The notes below the pieces were generated by a model. That model did no database searches. It saw only the letters and a program-made list of their open reading frames with translations, and was not told the DNA's origin. Made by a program: the position numbers and the translations under genes. A stretch of DNA of 64,000 bases from an uncultured Bacilli bacterium (GTDB lineage Bacteria; Bacillota_I; Bacilli_A; RF39; UBA660), in NCBI GenBank assembly GCA_934122395.1, contig CAKOWQ010000003.1, positions 186,001 through 250,000 of the forward strand, in the 5' to 3' direction. This document shows positions 14,692-23,788 of the stretch, in pieces. Numbering within the stretch: the first letter of the stretch is position 1; the number at the start of each line of letters is the position of its first letter.

Positions 14692-16488
14692 ATGAATAGT
14701 ATAGCTTATACAATAATTTCATGTATATTTAGTATTATTCTATTAATTGTTTATTTTAGCAAAGAAAGAATCAATTATATAGAAAACAAAATTTACTCAA
14801 TAATAGTAATTACAACATTTGTAAGTTGCTTTACTGAGATAGTTAGCTTTGTTTTAGTTAAGAGTGGAGTATCAGCTTCTTCACTACTATATCATTATGT
14901 TATTAAGTTATTGTTTTTAGGCTTTTTAACATGGCTTTATTTGTTTACTCTTTATACGGTTGCGGTTGGTCGAAAACTAAGGGGTGTACTAAGAGACAAT
15001 GCTCTACCTGCAAGAAAACTTACGGCAGGTTTTGTTTTAATAGCTTTAATAGTTCTTCTTTTACCGCTTCAAATAATAGAAACTAATGGGCTATTATTAC
15101 CAGTTGGTACTAGTGTTATGTTAATCTATATTTTAGCAATGATGTGTATTATTGTAATGATTATATCGATGATTTTAGGAAGAAAAAACTTAAGAAGCAG
15201 AAAATATATTCCTTTATATTTGTTAATATTTTTCTTTTCTGTAGTTTTACTTGTTCAAAAATTATTACCAGAATTATTTTTAATAAATCCGGCTTTTGTA
15301 GTTATTACTTTCTCAATGTATTTTACTATTGAGAACCCTGATATGAATATGGTTGACGAATTAATTGAAAATAAAAAACTAATTGAGCGAGCAGCTGAAG
15401 AAAAATCTATTTTCTTATTTAAAATGAGTCAAGGATTAAAAGAACCAGTTAATGCAATCGACAAGCAAATTAAAATATTTGAATCTAATAATTTGACTAA
15501 AAAAGATGTAGCTATTCTTATGGAAAATATTAATCAAAATAATCAGAAGATGAGTTATCTAATTAACGATGTTATAGGACTTAACTCATTTAACAATAAT
15601 ATTAAAAAAGTAGAGAATACGTATAATATTTATTCGTTATTGGAAGACGTAAGAGTTCGTTCTAAAGGATATATTGCTAAGAATATAGATTATAGTTTTA
15701 CTTCAGTATCAAGTATGCCTAAAGAGTTATATGGAGATGCAATTAAATTAAAACAAGTACTAATGTCTGTTATAATTAATGCTAGTAAAAATACTAAGAG
15801 TGGTTATATTCATGTAGATGTTAATTCATATACTAAGTTTGATATATGTAGACTAGTAATTATGATTGATAGTTCTAGTGATATAAGTATTAAAAAGATT
15901 AATGAAATTCTAAACCAAGATTTAGAAATTTCGGATAAGGATTATTTAAAAATAGAAAAACTAGATGTTGATTTACCACTTGCTTATAAGATTATCAAAT
16001 CAATTGGTGGTACAATGTTCATTAAGAGTGAAGATGACAAAGGAAGCCGTGTTACTATAACTATTGACCAATATATCGTTGATAATGGTGAGATGAAATT
16101 AAATAGTAAAGTAGATGCATACTTAAAAGCTCGTTCTAATTTTAAAAGAGTTTTAGTTGTTGATGATGATGAACAAGAGTGTAGGAAAATTAAAACTGCA
16201 TTAGAAAAGATGGGATATGAAGTATCAGTTTCTATGTTTGGTAATGATTGTATAGAACGTATTAAAAATGGTGAAAAATATGAGTTTCTTTTAATAGATG
16301 ATGAACTAGAAGAGATGAGTGCTTTAAGTGTTATTCAAGCGATTGATGGATTAAAAGATAAAAGTAAGCGAATAGTAATGCTTGAAGAAGATAAGTTGTT
16401 TATTGCTAAGCATTATTTAAAAGATGGATTCTATAATTACATAGATAAAACTAACTTAATAGAAGAGCTAAAAAATAAATGCCATTAA
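14692..16488 (+). CDS. Membrane hybrid histidine-kinase-like protein lacking the phosphoacceptor His
   Basis: 598 aa. Residues 1-220 contain about seven hydrophobic segments (7TM-type sensor). The dimerisation region reads FKMSQGLKEPVNAI (about 243-256), where kinases have MSHELRTPLNAI: the phosphoacceptor His is Gln247 and the following Arg is Lys. A HATPase-like domain (330-460) starts with YGDAIKLKQVLMSVIINASKNT but its G1 box is degenerate (MIDSSSDIS). A receiver domain follows (484-598) with LVVDDDEQE, the acceptor Asp in LLIDDE (536/537) and the conserved Lys586. It therefore resembles a pseudokinase fused to an intact receiver. Monocistronic, with GAGGTGA before the ATG and a terminator after. 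Confidence 0.7.
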   Translation: MNSIAYTIISCIFSIILLIVYFSKERINYIENKIYSIIVITTFVSCFTEIVSFVLVKSGVSASSLLYHYVIKLLFLGFLTWLYLFTLYTVAVGRKLRGVLRDNALPARKLTAGFVLIALIVLLLPLQIIETNGLLLPVGTSVMLIYILAMMCIIVMIISMILGRKNLRSRKYIPLYLLIFFFSVVLLVQKLLPELFLINPAFVVITFSMYFTIENPDMNMVDELIENKKLIERAAEEKSIFLFKMSQGLKEPVNAIDKQIKIFESNNLTKKDVAILMENINQNNQKMSYLINDVIGLNSFNNNIKKVENTYNIYSLLEDVRVRSKGYIAKNIDYSFTSVSSMPKELYGDAIKLKQVLMSVIINASKNTKSGYIHVDVNSYTKFDICRLVIMIDSSSDISIKKINEILNQDLEISDKDYLKIEKLDVDLPLAYKIIKSIGGTMFIKSEDDKGSRVTITIDQYIVDNGEMKLNSKVDAYLKARSNFKRVLVVDDDEQECRKIKTALEKMGYEVSVSMFGNDCIERIKNGEKYEFLLIDDELEEMSALSVIQAIDGLKDKSKRIVMLEEDKLFIAKHYLKDGFYNYIDKTNLIEELKNKCH

Positions 16489-16515
16489 AGATGTCAAGTT
16501 GACATCTTTTTTTTA
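16488..16515 (+). terminator. Intrinsic terminator after the hybrid kinase gene
   Basis: AAGATGTCAA / TTGACATCTT perfect stem around one or two loop bases, then T8. Confidence 0.88.
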
Positions 16516-16582
16516 TTTTTTTTATAAAAATATTTTTTGGGTGTTTACAAAACTAAGTATTAATTATACTATAATAGTAGCA

Positions 16583-16609
16583 GTGGTTGATTGTGGTGAA
16601 AAGTGGGGG
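16583..16609 (+). promoter_or_regulatory. Three GTGG boxes at 10-bp period: probable MraZ operator
   Basis: GTGG occurs at 16583, 16593 and 16603, exactly 10 bp apart, between a TATAAT at 16570-16575 and the mraZ start. MraZ is known to bind tandem short G-rich boxes of about 10-bp period upstream of its own gene in E. coli and mollicutes. The third box overlaps the ribosome binding site. Confidence 0.65.
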
Positions 16610-16614
16610 ATTTT

Positions 16615-17058
16615 ATGTTAATAGGTGAATATCATCATAATATTGATGAAAAAGGACGAATTATTTTACCTTCTAAGTTCCGTGAAGACTTAGGAGACGA
16701 ATTTTTTGTAACACGTGGTCTTGAAGAATGCCTATTTGTCTATCCAAAAAATGAATGGGAAAAAATCACCAAAAAACTAAAATCACTACCTTTTACGAAG
16801 AAGGACGCTCGTAGTTTTACGAGATTCTTCCTTTCAGGCGCTACTGCAACAGTATTTGACAAACAAGGTCGAATCAATATTACCTCTCCATTGACCTCTT
16901 ACGCCGGCTTGAAAAAAGAATGTGTAGTTGTCGGCGTAGGGGATCGCCTTGAAATTTGGGCTGAAGACAAATGGAATGATTTTTATGAGACTAATAAAGA
17001 AGAAATGTCAAATATTGCTGAAGATCTATTTGATTCAAATTGGGAATCGGGTGAATAG
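16615..17058 (+). CDS. mraZ: MraZ transcriptional regulator of the division/cell wall cluster
   Basis: 147 aa from the ATG at 16615, which follows GTGGGGGA at good spacing and gives the family N-terminus MLIGEYHHNIDEKGRI. A GTG at 16603 would add four residues but lies in the ribosome site. Two SpoVT/AbrB-like swapped-hairpin repeats are visible: EYHHNIDEKGRIILPSKFRE, and later ATVFDKQGRINITSPL, each with the conserved D-x-x-G-R. It forms ring oligomers and represses the dcw promoter through tandem upstream boxes. First gene of mraZ-rsmH-ftsL-pbpB. Confidence 0.95.
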   Translation: MLIGEYHHNIDEKGRIILPSKFREDLGDEFFVTRGLEECLFVYPKNEWEKITKKLKSLPFTKKDARSFTRFFLSGATATVFDKQGRINITSPLTSYAGLKKECVVVGVGDRLEIWAEDKWNDFYETNKEEMSNIAEDLFDSNWESGE

Positions 17059-17060
17059 TT

Positions 17061-17984
17061 ATGCATGTTAGTGTTTTACTTGAAGAAGCAATCCAAGGTC
17101 TTAATTTGAAAGATGACGGTATCTACGTTGATTGTACATTAGGATATGCTGGACATTCCAGCGAAATTTTAAAGCGAGTAAGAAGGGGTTGTCTTTTCGC
17201 CTTTGACCAAGATAGTGATGCTATTAAGTATAGTAGGGAAAAGCTATCAAAGATAGGAGACAATTTTACTATTATATATAGTAACTTTGTTAATATTAAA
17301 GAAGAATTATTAAAAAGAGATGTCACTAAAGTAGATGGTATTTTATTTGATTTAGGTGTTTCATCAGTCCAATTAGATGAAGCAGATAGAGGCTTTAGTT
17401 ATCATCAAGATGCACACTTAGATATGCGTATGGATAGAAATCAAACGTTATCTGCATATGGAGTTGTAAATAATTATGAAGAAACTAAATTAAGAGATAT
17501 ATTCTTTAAATATGGAGAAGAGAAATATTCTTCAAGCATTGCAAGAGCAATAGTAAAATATCGTGAAAACAAAAAAATAGAGACGACACTTGAATTAGTA
17601 GAAATAATTAAAAGTGCTATGCCTATGAAAGCCAAAAGAGATAAACATCCGGCTAGAAAAGTTTTCCAAGCAATAAGAATAGAAGTTAATCATGAGTTAG
17701 ATATTTTGGATAAAGCAATTCGTGATTCACTTAGTCTATTAGATATAAATGGACGTCTTGCAATAATTACTTTCCATTCATTAGAAGATAGAATAGTAAA
17801 AAATATATTTAAAGAAGTTACACATATAGATGAAAGAGTAAAAGGACTGCCAAATATTCCGGAAGAATATTTAAGCAATTTTAAATTAGTAAATAACAAA
17901 GCAATAATTCCTAGTGATGCGGAACTTGATAATAATAATAGATCAAGAAGTGCTAAATTAAGAATAATAGAAAGAATAAGATAG
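17061..17984 (+). CDS. rsmH: 16S rRNA (cytosine1402-N4)-methyltransferase RsmH
   Basis: 307 aa, full length for RsmH/MraW. It transfers a methyl group from SAM to N4 of C1402 in 16S rRNA. It starts MHVSVLLEEAIQGLNL, and the SAM site is YVDCTLGYAGHSSEIL (about residues 22-37). ILFDLGVSSVQLDEADRGFSY (about 95-115) is the family signature, and ITFHSLEDRIVKNIF (about 236-250) is the C-terminal signature. It begins two bases after the mraZ stop and 10 bases before ftsL, in the conserved dcw order. Confidence 0.97.
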   Translation: MHVSVLLEEAIQGLNLKDDGIYVDCTLGYAGHSSEILKRVRRGCLFAFDQDSDAIKYSREKLSKIGDNFTIIYSNFVNIKEELLKRDVTKVDGILFDLGVSSVQLDEADRGFSYHQDAHLDMRMDRNQTLSAYGVVNNYEETKLRDIFFKYGEEKYSSSIARAIVKYRENKKIETTLELVEIIKSAMPMKAKRDKHPARKVFQAIRIEVNHELDILDKAIRDSLSLLDINGRLAIITFHSLEDRIVKNIFKEVTHIDERVKGLPNIPEEYLSNFKLVNNKAIIPSDAELDNNNRSRSAKLRIIERIR

Positions 17985-17994
17985 GGTTGATAAC

Positions 17995-18306
17995 ATGAAA
18001 AAGAAAAAACGTATGAAAAAGATAGTTAGAATGGGAAAGTTTGAGAGACTTTTATATACTTTTACTATTGTCTTATTAGTAATTACACCTTTTGCTGTCG
18101 TTTTTTCTCAAGCAACTTTATCTAAGGTAAACTTCGATGTTGAAAAAGTAAAAAAGCAAATATCAACTCAAGAGAAGAAGAATGAATCTCTTGCTATGAA
18201 AGTTAATGAACTTGCTTCTCTTGATAATATTAAGACTGTTGCTGAGCAACAGGGATTGAGTTATAATAATAATAATATTAAATCAATTATTTCAAGTGAT
18301 GAATGA
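17995..18306 (+). CDS. ftsL: FtsL-like bitopic cell division protein
   Basis: 103 aa. A basic N-terminal tail (MKKKKRMKKIVRMGKF) is followed by one transmembrane helix (about 20-42) and an extracytoplasmic coiled coil rich in K, E and Q, ending in a VNELASLDNIKTVAEQQGL segment typical of FtsL/DivIC-type proteins. It would bridge PBP2B and the FtsW machinery in the divisome. Sequence identity in this family is always low, so the call leans on its position between rsmH and the division PBP. Confidence 0.8.
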   Translation: MKKKKRMKKIVRMGKFERLLYTFTIVLLVITPFAVVFSQATLSKVNFDVEKVKKQISTQEKKNESLAMKVNELASLDNIKTVAEQQGLSYNNNNIKSIISSDE

Positions 18307-18319
18307 TAGGTGAAAAAGT

Positions 18320-20461
18320 ATGAAGAAAAAGCTAGAAAATAATAATGTTAGAATAAGTTTATTCTTAGTTGTTATTGCTCTAGTTTTTTTTGTTTTGATT
18401 ATTGCAAGAACTGCTCAACTTGCTTTATCTAAGAAGATAGATGGAATTGATATACAGGAATTTGCTAGTAGTAGAACTACTAAAAATGAAATATTAAAGG
18501 GTAAAAGAGGTACTATTTATGATAAGAATGGAACTGCTCTTGCACAAAATGTTTCATCTTATACTTTAATAGCTTATTTATCATCATCTAGAACTACTGA
18601 TATAAAACATCCTAAACATGTAGTTGATAAAGAATATACAGCAGAAATGTTGTCAACAGTACTTGATTTAAGTAAAGAACAATTATTACAGTATTTATCG
18701 AAAGAAAATGTATATCAGACAGAGTTTGGTAGTAAGGGAAGAGGGTTAACTGAACTTACTAAAGATGCTATTCTAGCTTTAGGACTTCCTGGAATTGATT
18801 TTATTGAAACACAAAAAAGATATTATCCTTATGGAGATTTTGCATCATATACTTTAGGTTATGCTAAAACTGAAATAACTGAAAAAGATGATGGAAGTAG
18901 TTCTGAAGCAATAGTAGGTGAAATGGGAATTGAAAAACAATTTGATGAAGAGTTAAAAGGAGAAGATGGTTATACTTTCTATCAAAAAGATAGAGCTGGT
19001 TATAAAATTGCTGGCACTAAAGAAGTAACGGTACCGGCTAAAGATGGTAAAGATGTATATTTAACGATCGATTCAAATATTCAATTGTTCCTGGAACGTG
19101 CTCTTGATAAGGCTGATTGGTATAATTTTGAATGGTCTACTATTCTAGTGGCAGATGCTAAGTCTGGTGCTATTCTAGCTTCATCTTCTAATCCGTCATT
19201 TGATCCTAATTTAAGAAATATGACTAATTATATTAACTATAATACTAGTTATGCATATGAGCCAGGATCTACTATGAAAATATTCTCTTATATGGCAACT
19301 ATGGAAAATGGAAACTATAATGGTAGTGATACATATAAATCAGGTGTTTATGTAACAAAAGATGGTACTGAAATAGGCGATCATAATCGTAATGGTTGGG
19401 GAGAAATAACTTTTGATTATGGATTTACTTTATCTAGTAACGTAGCAGTTATTAACCTTATTAATAGATACATTAGTGGTGCAATATTAAAAACATATTA
19501 TAATAAACTTGGTTTTGGTTCTAAAACAGGAATAGAGCTACCAAATGAAGTTACAGGAAAAGTAGCTTTTAAATATGAAACGGAAATACTTAATGCTGGT
19601 TTTGGACAAGGGATTACTACAACTCCTATTCAAAATATTAAGGCACTTACTTCACTTACTAATAATGGAGTATTAATGCAACCATATATTGTTGATAAGA
19701 TAGTTGATCCTGATACTAATGAAGTAGTATATCAAGGTGGTAAAAAAGAGCTTGATAAAGTTGCTAGTAAAGAGACTGTTGCTAAAATGAAAAATTTAAT
19801 GCGAACCGTTATAGAAGATCCTATGGGAACAGGTCATGGTTATTATATGGAAGGTTATGATTTAATAGCTAAAACAGGTACTGCACAGGTTGCTGATAAA
19901 AGTGGTTATGGTGGTAGTGTTATTCGTGGCTTTGCAGGACTATATCCAGGAAATGACCCTAGTATCATAATATATTATGCATCTAAAGATAATGGTTTAG
20001 GTGGTTTATATGCTATGAGAACAGTTATCAAGGATCTAATTGCAAATGTCAGTAAATATTTAGAACTAGATGGTAATAGTGTAGATAATACTACAGCTTT
20101 AAAGAATTATACAATGCCTTCTTTTATAAATAAAAATACTGTTGATGTTACAAATAAATTAACTAGTGAAGGATTAACTTATATAGTTATTGGTAATGGT
20201 AATAAAATAGTTAAACAATATCCAAGTGTTGATACTAAAGTATCTGAATTAGATAAAATTTTCTTAGTTACTAATGATAGTAATCTTGTTATGCCAAATG
20301 TAATAGGTTATAGTATAAATGATGCTAAAGTTTTATTAAATCTATTAGGTATTAATCATTCTATAACTGGAAACGGTTATATAACTTCTCAAAGTATTGC
20401 ATCAGGTGTAATTATAAAAAAAGAAGATATAGTCTCTTTAGAAGCTAATCCTAAGTTTTAA
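18320..20461 (+). CDS. pbpB: Division-specific class B penicillin-binding protein with PASTA domains
   Basis: 713 aa, membrane-anchored transpeptidase that cross-links septal peptidoglycan. A short cytoplasmic tail and a TM helix (about 12-32) precede the PBP dimerisation domain, which includes KRGTIYDKNGTALAQN. The transpeptidase active site is SxxK in PGSTMK (S317, K320), SxN in SSN (372-374) and KTG at 518-520 (AKTGTAQ). Two C-terminal PASTA repeats follow (YTMPSFINKNTVDVTNKLTS; NLVMPNVIGYSINDAKVLL), as in Bacillus PbpB/SpoVD. Last gene of the four-gene cluster; mraY, murG and ftsZ do not follow. Confidence 0.94.
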   Translation: MKKKLENNNVRISLFLVVIALVFFVLIIARTAQLALSKKIDGIDIQEFASSRTTKNEILKGKRGTIYDKNGTALAQNVSSYTLIAYLSSSRTTDIKHPKHVVDKEYTAEMLSTVLDLSKEQLLQYLSKENVYQTEFGSKGRGLTELTKDAILALGLPGIDFIETQKRYYPYGDFASYTLGYAKTEITEKDDGSSSEAIVGEMGIEKQFDEELKGEDGYTFYQKDRAGYKIAGTKEVTVPAKDGKDVYLTIDSNIQLFLERALDKADWYNFEWSTILVADAKSGAILASSSNPSFDPNLRNMTNYINYNTSYAYEPGSTMKIFSYMATMENGNYNGSDTYKSGVYVTKDGTEIGDHNRNGWGEITFDYGFTLSSNVAVINLINRYISGAILKTYYNKLGFGSKTGIELPNEVTGKVAFKYETEILNAGFGQGITTTPIQNIKALTSLTNNGVLMQPYIVDKIVDPDTNEVVYQGGKKELDKVASKETVAKMKNLMRTVIEDPMGTGHGYYMEGYDLIAKTGTAQVADKSGYGGSVIRGFAGLYPGNDPSIIIYYASKDNGLGGLYAMRTVIKDLIANVSKYLELDGNSVDNTTALKNYTMPSFINKNTVDVTNKLTSEGLTYIVIGNGNKIVKQYPSVDTKVSELDKIFLVTNDSNLVMPNVIGYSINDAKVLLNLLGINHSITGNGYITSQSIASGVIIKKEDIVSLEANPKF

Positions 20462-20472
20462 TTAATAAAATT

Positions 20473-20500
20473 ATACAAGACTTTAAGTCTTGTATTTTTA
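20473..20500 (+). terminator. Intrinsic terminator after pbpB
   Basis: ATACAAGACTT / AAGTCTTGTAT perfect stem with a minimal loop, then TTTTTA. It closes the mraZ operon, confirming the absence of the rest of the dcw cluster here. Confidence 0.88.
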
Positions 20501-20502
20501 TT

Positions 20503-20521
20503 TTGTATTTTGTGATACAAT
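20503..20521 (+). promoter_or_regulatory. Extended -10 within an 18-bp palindrome upstream of the U32 operon
   Basis: TGATACAAT forms an extended -10 (20513-20521). It overlaps the inverted repeat TTGTAT-N6-ATACAA (20503-20520), which could be an operator or coincidence. Confidence 0.35.
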
Positions 20522-20544
20522 ATACCTATCAATTGAGGTGAATT

Positions 20545-21417
20545 ATGAAAATAGCAGTTGTTCCTAGTAGTAATAAAGAAATAGATAAATATACAAGTCC
20601 TTTAGTTAGTGCTATAATATTTGGACTAAAAGATTTTTCGGTTAATTATCCAGAATTAGGTCTAGAAGAAATAAAGAATTTTTCTCTTAAAAACAAAGAT
20701 ATTGATATATTTGTAAGTATTAATAAAACTATTTTTAATGAAGACTTAGAAAGTGTTGAAAAGTATTTAATTGAATTAGATAAATTATCTATAAAAGGTG
20801 TTTTATTTTATGATTTAGGTATTTTAAATATTTATAAACGTCATAAATTTAAGTATTCTTTAGTTTGGCATCAAACTCATATGGTAACAAATTATAATAC
20901 ATGTAATTACTATTATAATGAAGGAGTTCAATATGGAGTGATTGCAGGAGAAATAACTAAGGATGAGATAATAGAAATAAAAAATAAAACTAAGATGAAG
21001 TTATTTGTTACTTTAATAGCTCGTCCTATTATGGCACATTCTAGAAGAAAACTGTTATCTAATTATTACAAGAGTATTGATAAGAATTATGATGGAGAGA
21101 TTAAAACTATAAAAGAAGGCTTACATGATTATTTGATTAAAGAAGATAAGAATGGTACTTGTATATTAGAAGATAAAATAGTAAATGGTCTTACATATAT
21201 AAACGAATTTAATGATAATAAAATAGAATATGGAATAATTAATGGCATGGAATTAGGAGACAAACTGCTATTAGAATTAATTCCACTAGTAAATGAAGTA
21301 TTAAATAATAACGATAAAAAAAGTTTAGAAAAAATAATAAAGTTAATTGGTAATAATACTTTATTCTTTGATAAGAAAACGGTGTTTAAGGTGAAGAAAG
21401 ATGAAAAAAAGAATTGA
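20545..21417 (+). CDS. trhP1: Peptidase U32-family protein, TrhP1/YrrN-like tRNA uridine hydroxylation factor
   Basis: 290 aa, cytoplasmic. It lacks the cysteine cluster of its neighbour, as Bacillus YrrN does compared with YrrO. Recognisable pieces are KGVLFYDLGILNIYKRH (about 91-107) and SLVWHQTHMVTNYNTCNYY (about 111-129), the U32 barrel core. In Bacillus, TrhP1 and TrhP2 act together to make 5-hydroxyuridine at the tRNA wobble position. The pairing here, with a 17-bp overlap into the next gene and greA nearby, matches the Bacillus yrrN-yrrO-udk-greA order. Assignment is by context and family resemblance. Confidence 0.72.
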   Translation: MKIAVVPSSNKEIDKYTSPLVSAIIFGLKDFSVNYPELGLEEIKNFSLKNKDIDIFVSINKTIFNEDLESVEKYLIELDKLSIKGVLFYDLGILNIYKRHKFKYSLVWHQTHMVTNYNTCNYYYNEGVQYGVIAGEITKDEIIEIKNKTKMKLFVTLIARPIMAHSRRKLLSNYYKSIDKNYDGEIKTIKEGLHDYLIKEDKNGTCILEDKIVNGLTYINEFNDNKIEYGIINGMELGDKLLLELIPLVNEVLNNNDKKSLEKIIKLIGNNTLFFDKKTVFKVKKDEKKN

Positions 21418-22585
21418 GTTATTATCTCCAGCAGGAGATTTAGAAAGATTAAAAGTAACTTTATTATATGGAGCTGATGCTGTATATATCGGGGGACAAC
21501 ATTATAGCCTAAGAGCTAATGCTAGTAATTTTTCGATTGATGAGATAAAAGAAGCATGTGATTTTGCACACTCTTTAGGTAAAAAAGTTTATTTAACTCT
21601 TAATATTGTTTTTCATAACGAAGATATTAAGGGCGTAGAAGATTATATTAAAGATGTAGCGAATGCTGGAATAGATGCCTTTATTGTAAGTGATCCTTTT
21701 ATTATTAAATATATTAAAACAAATTTTCCTAGTGTTGAGGTTCATTTAAGTACACAAAATTCTACTTCTAATATAGAAGCAGTTAAATATTTTAAGGATC
21801 AGGGAATAGATAGAGTAGTTTTAGCTCGTGAGTTATCTTTATGTGAAATAGAAAAAATAATTTTAGCAACAGGTATGGATATAGAAGTATTTATACATGG
21901 CGCTATGTGTACTTTTTATAGTGGTAGATGTACTTTATCTAATTATTTGACTAATAGGGACTCTAATAGAGGAGGATGTAGTCAGGTATGTCGTTTTGCA
22001 TTTAATATTGAAAATGAAGATAAAAAGTTTACTATGGCTACTAAAGATTTAAATGCAGTAAGATATATTAGTAAATTAATTGATATTGGAGTAGCATCTC
22101 TTAAAGTTGAAGGTAGAATGCGTTCGTTATATTATTTAGCTACTGTAATTGGATGTTATAGAAAAACTATTGATAGTTATTATGATGGCGTTTTAACTAA
22201 CGAAGAATTAAATTATCAAGAACTCATTTTATCAAGAGTTGCTAATAGAGAAACTTCAGCACATTATTTGTACCATTTAGCAGATGATACTGATCAGTAT
22301 TACACTGGAAGACAAGAAATATCTAATCAAGATTTTTTAGGATTAGTATTGGATTATGATAAGAAAACTAAAATAGTAACTTTAACTGAACGAAATTATT
22401 TTAGTAAAGGAGATTTGGTTCAATTATTTACTCCTAGTGGTAGTACATATTCTTTTGTGATTGATAAAATGTATAATGAAAAAATGGAAGAAATAGATGT
22501 TGCAAGGCATCCTGAAGAAATTATTAAAATAGTAGTAGATGGTGATGACATTTGTCCTTATTCAATGTTAAGAAAGAAGGTTTAA
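21401..22585 (+). CDS. trhP2: Peptidase U32-family protein, TrhP2/YrrO-like, with FeS cysteines
   Basis: 394 aa. The N-terminus IELLSPAGDLERLKVTLLYG, then GADAVYIGG, is the U32 signature. HGAMCTFYSGRCTLSNYLTN, followed by NRGGCSQVCRF (about 167-200), carries the four cysteines thought to hold an iron-sulphur cluster. VEGRMRSLYYLATVIGCYR is another conserved block. A C-terminal beta-barrel-like domain follows (about 310-390). By family it is the partner of the preceding protein in prephenate-dependent tRNA wobble hydroxylation. Old annotations as a collagenase should not be trusted. Confidence 0.82.
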   Translation: MKKRIELLSPAGDLERLKVTLLYGADAVYIGGQHYSLRANASNFSIDEIKEACDFAHSLGKKVYLTLNIVFHNEDIKGVEDYIKDVANAGIDAFIVSDPFIIKYIKTNFPSVEVHLSTQNSTSNIEAVKYFKDQGIDRVVLARELSLCEIEKIILATGMDIEVFIHGAMCTFYSGRCTLSNYLTNRDSNRGGCSQVCRFAFNIENEDKKFTMATKDLNAVRYISKLIDIGVASLKVEGRMRSLYYLATVIGCYRKTIDSYYDGVLTNEELNYQELILSRVANRETSAHYLYHLADDTDQYYTGRQEISNQDFLGLVLDYDKKTKIVTLTERNYFSKGDLVQLFTPSGSTYSFVIDKMYNEKMEEIDVARHPEEIIKIVVDGDDICPYSMLRKKV

Positions 22586-22587
22586 TA

Positions 22588-23721
22588 ATGGATTTAGAAA
22601 AAATTAAAAAGGAAATATTAAAAAGAGAAGATAATTTATCTAGTTATGCTACTCATAGTAGTAGTGCTATTAGACTAAAAGATGAAGAAGTAGATATTAG
22701 ACCAGCTTTTTTTAGAGATGTCGATAGAATTATTCATAATATTTCTTATACAAGATATATTGATAAAACCCAAGTCTTTTCGTTCCGCGATAATGATCAC
22801 ATATCTCATCGCGTTGTCCATGTACAATTAGTTAGTAAGATTGCCAGAACCATTGGTAGATGTTTAGGATTAAATGAAGACTTGATTGAAGCAATAGCAT
22901 TAGGTCATGATATTGGACATGTTCCTATCGGACATATTGGAGAATCTATCCTAAATGAGATTTCTAAAAAAGAGTTAAATGAATATTTTATGCATAATGT
23001 TCAAAGTGTAAGAACATATATGAACATTGATAATAATGGAAATGGTGAGAATCTAACAGTTCAAGTGTTAGATGGAATATTATGTCATAATGGGGAAGTA
23101 TTGAATAATATTTATGAACCTATTTTTACTAAAACTAAAGAGGATTTTTTAAAAGAATATAATGATTGTTATACAGTATTAGAAACATCTAAAAAAATAC
23201 GTCCAATGACTCTTGAGGGGTGTGTTGTACGTATATCTGATGTTATCGCTTATATAGGAAGAGATGTTGAAGATGCTATTCAATTAGGAGTAATAAATAG
23301 AAGTGATATTCCAGAAGATGTTACTAAAGTTTTAGGTAATAATAATAGAGAAATAGTTAATAATATTATTTTAGATATAATAGAAAACAGTTATGGTAAG
23401 CCTTATATTAAATTAAGTGAATCTATTTATGAAGCTATCGATAAATTAAAAGATTTTAACTATAAGAATATATATGCTAAAGCCAATGATGAGACTACTT
23501 TAAAGTACTATAAAAAAGCTTTTAATATTTTATATAGTAAATATTTAAGTGATTTAGAATATACTAAAAAAGATAGTGAAATTTATACTTTATTTATTGA
23601 TAATATGAGTGGTGATTATATTAGTAACACTTCAAATAAAAGAATAGTTATAGACTTTATTGCAGGTATGACAGATAATTTCTTTATTAAATGTTATGAA
23701 AATATAGAAAAGGCGTGTTAA
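22588..23721 (+). CDS. HD-domain dGTPase-like triphosphohydrolase
   Basis: 377 aa from the ATG at 22588, preceded by AGAAGG; an earlier start at 22552 would overlap the U32 gene and has no site. The HD motif is distributed as SHRVVHVQL (first His), ALGHDIGHVPIGHIGE (His-Asp, near residue 106) and a later ISDVIAYIGRDVEDA (Asp), the pattern of deoxyguanosinetriphosphate triphosphohydrolases. It should remove triphosphate from a dNTP. FRDNDHISHR resembles the entry to the dGTPase fold. Same strand and two bases from the U32 gene, so co-transcribed. Confidence 0.82.
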   Translation: MDLEKIKKEILKREDNLSSYATHSSSAIRLKDEEVDIRPAFFRDVDRIIHNISYTRYIDKTQVFSFRDNDHISHRVVHVQLVSKIARTIGRCLGLNEDLIEAIALGHDIGHVPIGHIGESILNEISKKELNEYFMHNVQSVRTYMNIDNNGNGENLTVQVLDGILCHNGEVLNNIYEPIFTKTKEDFLKEYNDCYTVLETSKKIRPMTLEGCVVRISDVIAYIGRDVEDAIQLGVINRSDIPEDVTKVLGNNNREIVNNIILDIIENSYGKPYIKLSESIYEAIDKLKDFNYKNIYAKANDETTLKYYKKAFNILYSKYLSDLEYTKKDSEIYTLFIDNMSGDYISNTSNKRIVIDFIAGMTDNFFIKCYENIEKAC

Positions 23722-23731
23722 CAAAAAGAAC

Positions 23732-23760
23732 TTGACAAATATCAAAGCTTGTAGTATCAT
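23732..23760 (+). promoter_or_regulatory. greA promoter
   Basis: TTGACA (consensus -35) at 23732-23737, 17-bp spacer, TATCAT at 23755-23760. It lies in the gap between the HD gene and greA. Confidence 0.75.
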
Positions 23761-23788
23761 TTTAAAGTATATAAAAAGAGGTGATATT

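Noticed and set aside
23732..23788. Earlier greA start at the ATG at 23732
   Set aside because: It would fall on the -35 element; the family start MSEKKIYLTEEGY with GAGGTGAT upstream is at 23789.
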